Origin: Methylococcaceae bacterium UBA662
GTDB taxonomy: Bacteria > Pseudomonadota > Gammaproteobacteria > Methylococcales > Methylomonadaceae
Reading direction: 5' to 3'
Assembly: GCA_002299425.1 (NCBI GenBank)
Contig: DBNW01000077.1
Span: 1 to 5,592, forward strand
Length of the DNA: 5,592 bases
The position numbers were made by a program, and so were the translations under genes. The notes under the pieces were generated by a model, which did not search any database, was not told the origin of the DNA, and saw nothing but the letters and a program-made list of their open reading frames with translations. This document shows positions 5,486 through 5,592 of the stretch, in pieces (position 1 is the first letter of the stretch; each line of letters starts with the position of its first letter).

Positions 5486-5592
5486 GACTTGAGACTTGAG
5501 ACTTGAGACTTGAGACTTGAGACTTGAGACTTGAGACTTGAGACTTGAGACTTGAGACTTGAGACTTGAGACTTGGGACTTGGGACTTGGGA
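5486..5592. repeat. Tandem heptanucleotide array (GACTTGA)n, open at the window edge
   Basis: Twelve perfect head-to-tail copies of GACTTGA run from 5486 to 5569. Three copies of the variant GACTTGG follow (5570-5590), then the first two bases of another unit at the window end. There is no spacer sequence between units. The left border is sharp: the bases just before 5486 do not match the unit. On the plus strand every frame meets TGA once per three units. On the minus strand no frame has a stop inside the array. The array lies about 240 bp upstream of the mra -35 element. Whether it is a simple slippage-prone repeat or a member of a dispersed repeat family cannot be seen here. Confidence 0.95.

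Noticed and set aside
5486..5592. CRISPR array
   Set aside because: The units are 7 bp and directly abutting, with no spacers, so this is a simple tandem repeat.

Overview
This window is the 5' part of a division and cell wall (dcw) gene cluster, and every gene in it lies on the minus strand. In transcription order, from high to low coordinates, it holds mraZ (4677-5144), rsmH/mraW (3738-4670), ftsL (3465-3737), ftsI (1626-3464), murE (148-1626) and the first 47 codons of murF (1-143, cut by the window edge). This gene order is the standard dcw order. The long MurE with a DNPR motif (meso-diaminopimelate type), the class B3 FtsI and the MraZ sequence fit a gammaproteobacterium. A methanotroph-like or related environmental lineage is possible, but the genus cannot be decided from this sequence.

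The genes are packed extremely tightly. The gaps are 6 nt (mraZ-rsmH), 0 nt (rsmH-ftsL), 0 nt (ftsL-ftsI), a 1-nt overlap in TAATG (ftsI-murE) and 4 nt (murE-murF). I see no internal terminator, so one polycistronic mRNA with translational coupling is the natural reading. The products act together. MraZ is the repressor of the cluster, RsmH methylates 16S rRNA C1402, FtsL is a divisome scaffold that activates septal synthesis, FtsI is the septal transpeptidase, and MurE and MurF add residue 3 and the D-Ala-D-Ala dipeptide to the peptidoglycan precursor.

Upstream of mraZ there is a well-formed control region read toward mraZ. It has an A/T-rich UP-like stretch (5251-5274), a sigma70-type promoter TTGACT-17 bp-TATAGT (5239-5244 / 5216-5221), and then four 10-bp-spaced GTGG-like boxes (5171-5210). 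The boxes sit on and just after the predicted transcription start and look like the MraZ autoregulatory operator. mraZ most likely starts at a TTG (5144) behind an AGGAGGG ribosome site.

Further upstream is an A/T-rich non-coding stretch (about 5280-5440). It is followed by a tandem array of a 7-bp unit, GACTTGA, from 5486 to the window edge: 12 exact copies, then 3 GACTTGG copies, running off the end. This array is the least ordinary element of the window. The genes themselves are conventional, and I found no evidence of an undescribed multi-gene system. The points worth a second look are the operator architecture, the heptamer array and a lysine-rich insertion in the FtsI pedestal domain.
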